Positions 22,420 to 23,446 of a stretch of DNA of 23,446 nt are shown here, piece after piece; within the stretch, counting starts at the first letter, position 1, and every line of letters starts with the position of its first letter. This DNA is from an uncultured Oribacterium sp. (GTDB lineage: Bacteria; Bacillota; Clostridia; Lachnospirales; Lachnospiraceae): positions 1 through 23,446 of the forward strand of contig CAAGRO010000383.1 of assembly GCA_900772695.1 (NCBI GenBank), in the 5' to 3' direction. The position numbers and the translations under genes were made by a program. A model generated the notes under the pieces. That model was not told where the DNA came from. It saw nothing but the letters and a program-made list of their open reading frames with translations, and did not search any database.

Positions 22420-23289
22420 ATGACAGATTTTAAGCCAGTGAAGGAAGGTAAGGTTCGTGAGATCTATGATCTCGGAGACAAGCTCATCATGGTCGCAACC
22501 GACCGTATTTCCGCATTTGACGTGATCCTGCACAACCAGATCACAGAGAAGGGTAAGGTTCTGACCCAGATGTCGAAGTTCTGGTTCGATCTTACGAAGG
22601 ATGTGATCCCGAACGATCTGATTTCTGTTGAGAACAAGGATATGCCGGAGTTTTTCCAGCAGCCGGAGTTTGAGGGCAGAGCGACACTGTGCAAGAAGCT
22701 CGAGATGATCCCGATCGAGTGCATCGTGCGTGGCTACATCACCGGTTCCGGCTGGGAGAACTATAAGAAGGATGGCACCATCTGTGGCATGAAGCTCCCG
22801 GAGGGTCTCGTGGAGTGCGCGAAGCTTCCGGAGCCGCTTTACACTCCGTCGACGAAGGCAGAGATCGGCGATCACGATGAGAACATCAATTTCGAGCAGT
22901 CCATCGTGGTTCTCGAGAAGGCATTCCCTGGCAGAGGCGAGGAGATCGCAACGAAGATCAAGGAGGCAACGATCGCTGTATATAAGAAGTGTGCTGACTA
23001 TGCACTTTCGAAGGGCATCATCATCGCCGATACCAAGTTCGAGTTCGGTCTCGATGAGGACGGCAACGTGCTCCTCGCAGATGAGGTGCTGACACCGGAC
23101 AGCTCCAGATTCTGGAGACTCGACCAGTACAAGCCGGGTGAGGGACAGTCCAGCTTCGATAAGCAGTTCGTACGTAACTGGCTGAAGGCGAACCCGGACA
23201 ACAACGCTACCCTTCCGCAGGAGGTCGTGGATAAGACCATCGCTCTCTATAAGGAAGCTTACACTATGCTGACCGGCAAGGAGATCTGA
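22420..23289 (+). CDS. purC: Phosphoribosylaminoimidazole-succinocarboxamide synthase
   Basis: A 289-residue SAICAR synthetase, the purine-pathway ligase joining aspartate to CAIR with ATP. Motifs: GKVREIYDLGD (9-19), ATDRISAFDV (27-36), the IECIVRGYITGSGW stretch (about 98-111), ADTKFEFG and ADEVLTPDSSRFW. It belongs to the longer form (about 290 residues, like the yeast enzyme) rather than the ~235-residue short bacterial form. The ATG at 22420 has GGAGGG ahead. It is unrelated to the acid-catabolism operon and marks its right boundary. Confidence 0.95.
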   Translation: MTDFKPVKEGKVREIYDLGDKLIMVATDRISAFDVILHNQITEKGKVLTQMSKFWFDLTKDVIPNDLISVENKDMPEFFQQPEFEGRATLCKKLEMIPIECIVRGYITGSGWENYKKDGTICGMKLPEGLVECAKLPEPLYTPSTKAEIGDHDENINFEQSIVVLEKAFPGRGEEIATKIKEATIAVYKKCADYALSKGIIIADTKFEFGLDEDGNVLLADEVLTPDSSRFWRLDQYKPGEGQSSFDKQFVRNWLKANPDNNATLPQEVVDKTIALYKEAYTMLTGKEI

Positions 23290-23392
23290 GGATTATAACA
23301 GATCCTGTGATTTCAGCGGTTTCCAGGGCCGGAATCCCTTCCGCGATACTGACCGCGAAGAGAGACGTCGGATTATAACAGATCCTGTGATT
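23290..23392 (+). repeat. 23-bp direct repeat pair after purC
   Basis: An identical 23-bp sequence beginning GGATTATAACAGATCC occurs at 23290-23312, directly after the purC stop, and at 23370-23392, 80 bp later. The core ACAGATCCTGT could form a small hairpin. Nothing coding lies between them. Confidence 0.7.
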
Positions 23393-23422
23393 CTGCTTTT
23401 TGAACAAATTCAAAAACATCGG

Positions 23423-23444
23423 GCGCCATGTATGTACATGGCGC
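23423..23444 (+). terminator. Hairpin at the right edge, possible purC terminator
   Basis: Perfect 10-bp stem GCGCCATGTA / TACATGGCGC with a 2-nt spacer. Any T-run would fall beyond the window, so the terminator call is tentative. Confidence 0.5.
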
Positions 23445-23446
23445 TC

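Noticed and set aside
1..23446. tRNA, rRNA, CRISPR array, transposase or prophage genes
   Set aside because: None was recognised by eye; the repeats seen are too few and irregular for a CRISPR array and no recombinase-like ORF is present.

Overview
The window looks like chromosomal DNA of an anaerobic Bacillota, most likely Lachnospiraceae. The support is strong AGGAGG-type ribosome binding sites, sigma-A type promoters, a CcpA-type cre site, a homodimeric-type pyruvate:ferredoxin oxidoreductase (PFOR), a ptb-buk pair, a YesL/DUF624 protein and a DUF6553-like protein. All assignments are from reading the sequence; no database search was run.

Layout. 1-920 holds one leftward DUF6553-like gene, bracketed by a 23-bp inverted repeat and flanked by large hairpins. 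950-3640 carries a BCCT-family transporter and a YesL-family membrane protein, both rightward. 3640-6075 has a structured ~390-bp gap, a HAD phosphatase, and a 2-keto-3-deoxygluconate-type kinase with a cre site and a textbook terminator. 6080-6365 is a palindrome-rich, MITE-like gap. 6368-7712 is an lrgAB pair (leftward). 7720-22280 is the main locus. 22280 to the end holds purC followed by a 23-bp direct repeat.

The main locus seems to be one regulon. A LacI-family regulator sits between a leftward unit (carboxyltransferase-like TIM barrel, then a carboxymuconolactone decarboxylase-like protein) and two rightward units. The first rightward unit is PFOR, a cysteine-poor aconitase-like protein and a LeuD-LeuC fusion. 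The second is ptb, buk, a 2-hydroxycarboxylate transporter and an RraA-type aldolase/decarboxylase. The same operator core, CTAAAACGnTAAA, often in 13-bp tandem, lies at the promoters of all three units, and a diverged copy lies at the regulator's own promoter.

Taken together the genes could import a hydroxy-di- or tricarboxylate, isomerise or dehydrate it, cleave or decarboxylate it to a 2-oxoacid, oxidise that to an acyl-CoA with PFOR, and make ATP through acyl-phosphate. The substrate cannot be read from the sequence. Two proteins have changed key residues: the carboxyltransferase homologue has Glu where the carbamylated lysine should be and no biotin partner nearby, and the first aconitase-like protein lacks the Fe-S cysteines. 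These make the locus the best candidate here for an undescribed pathway.
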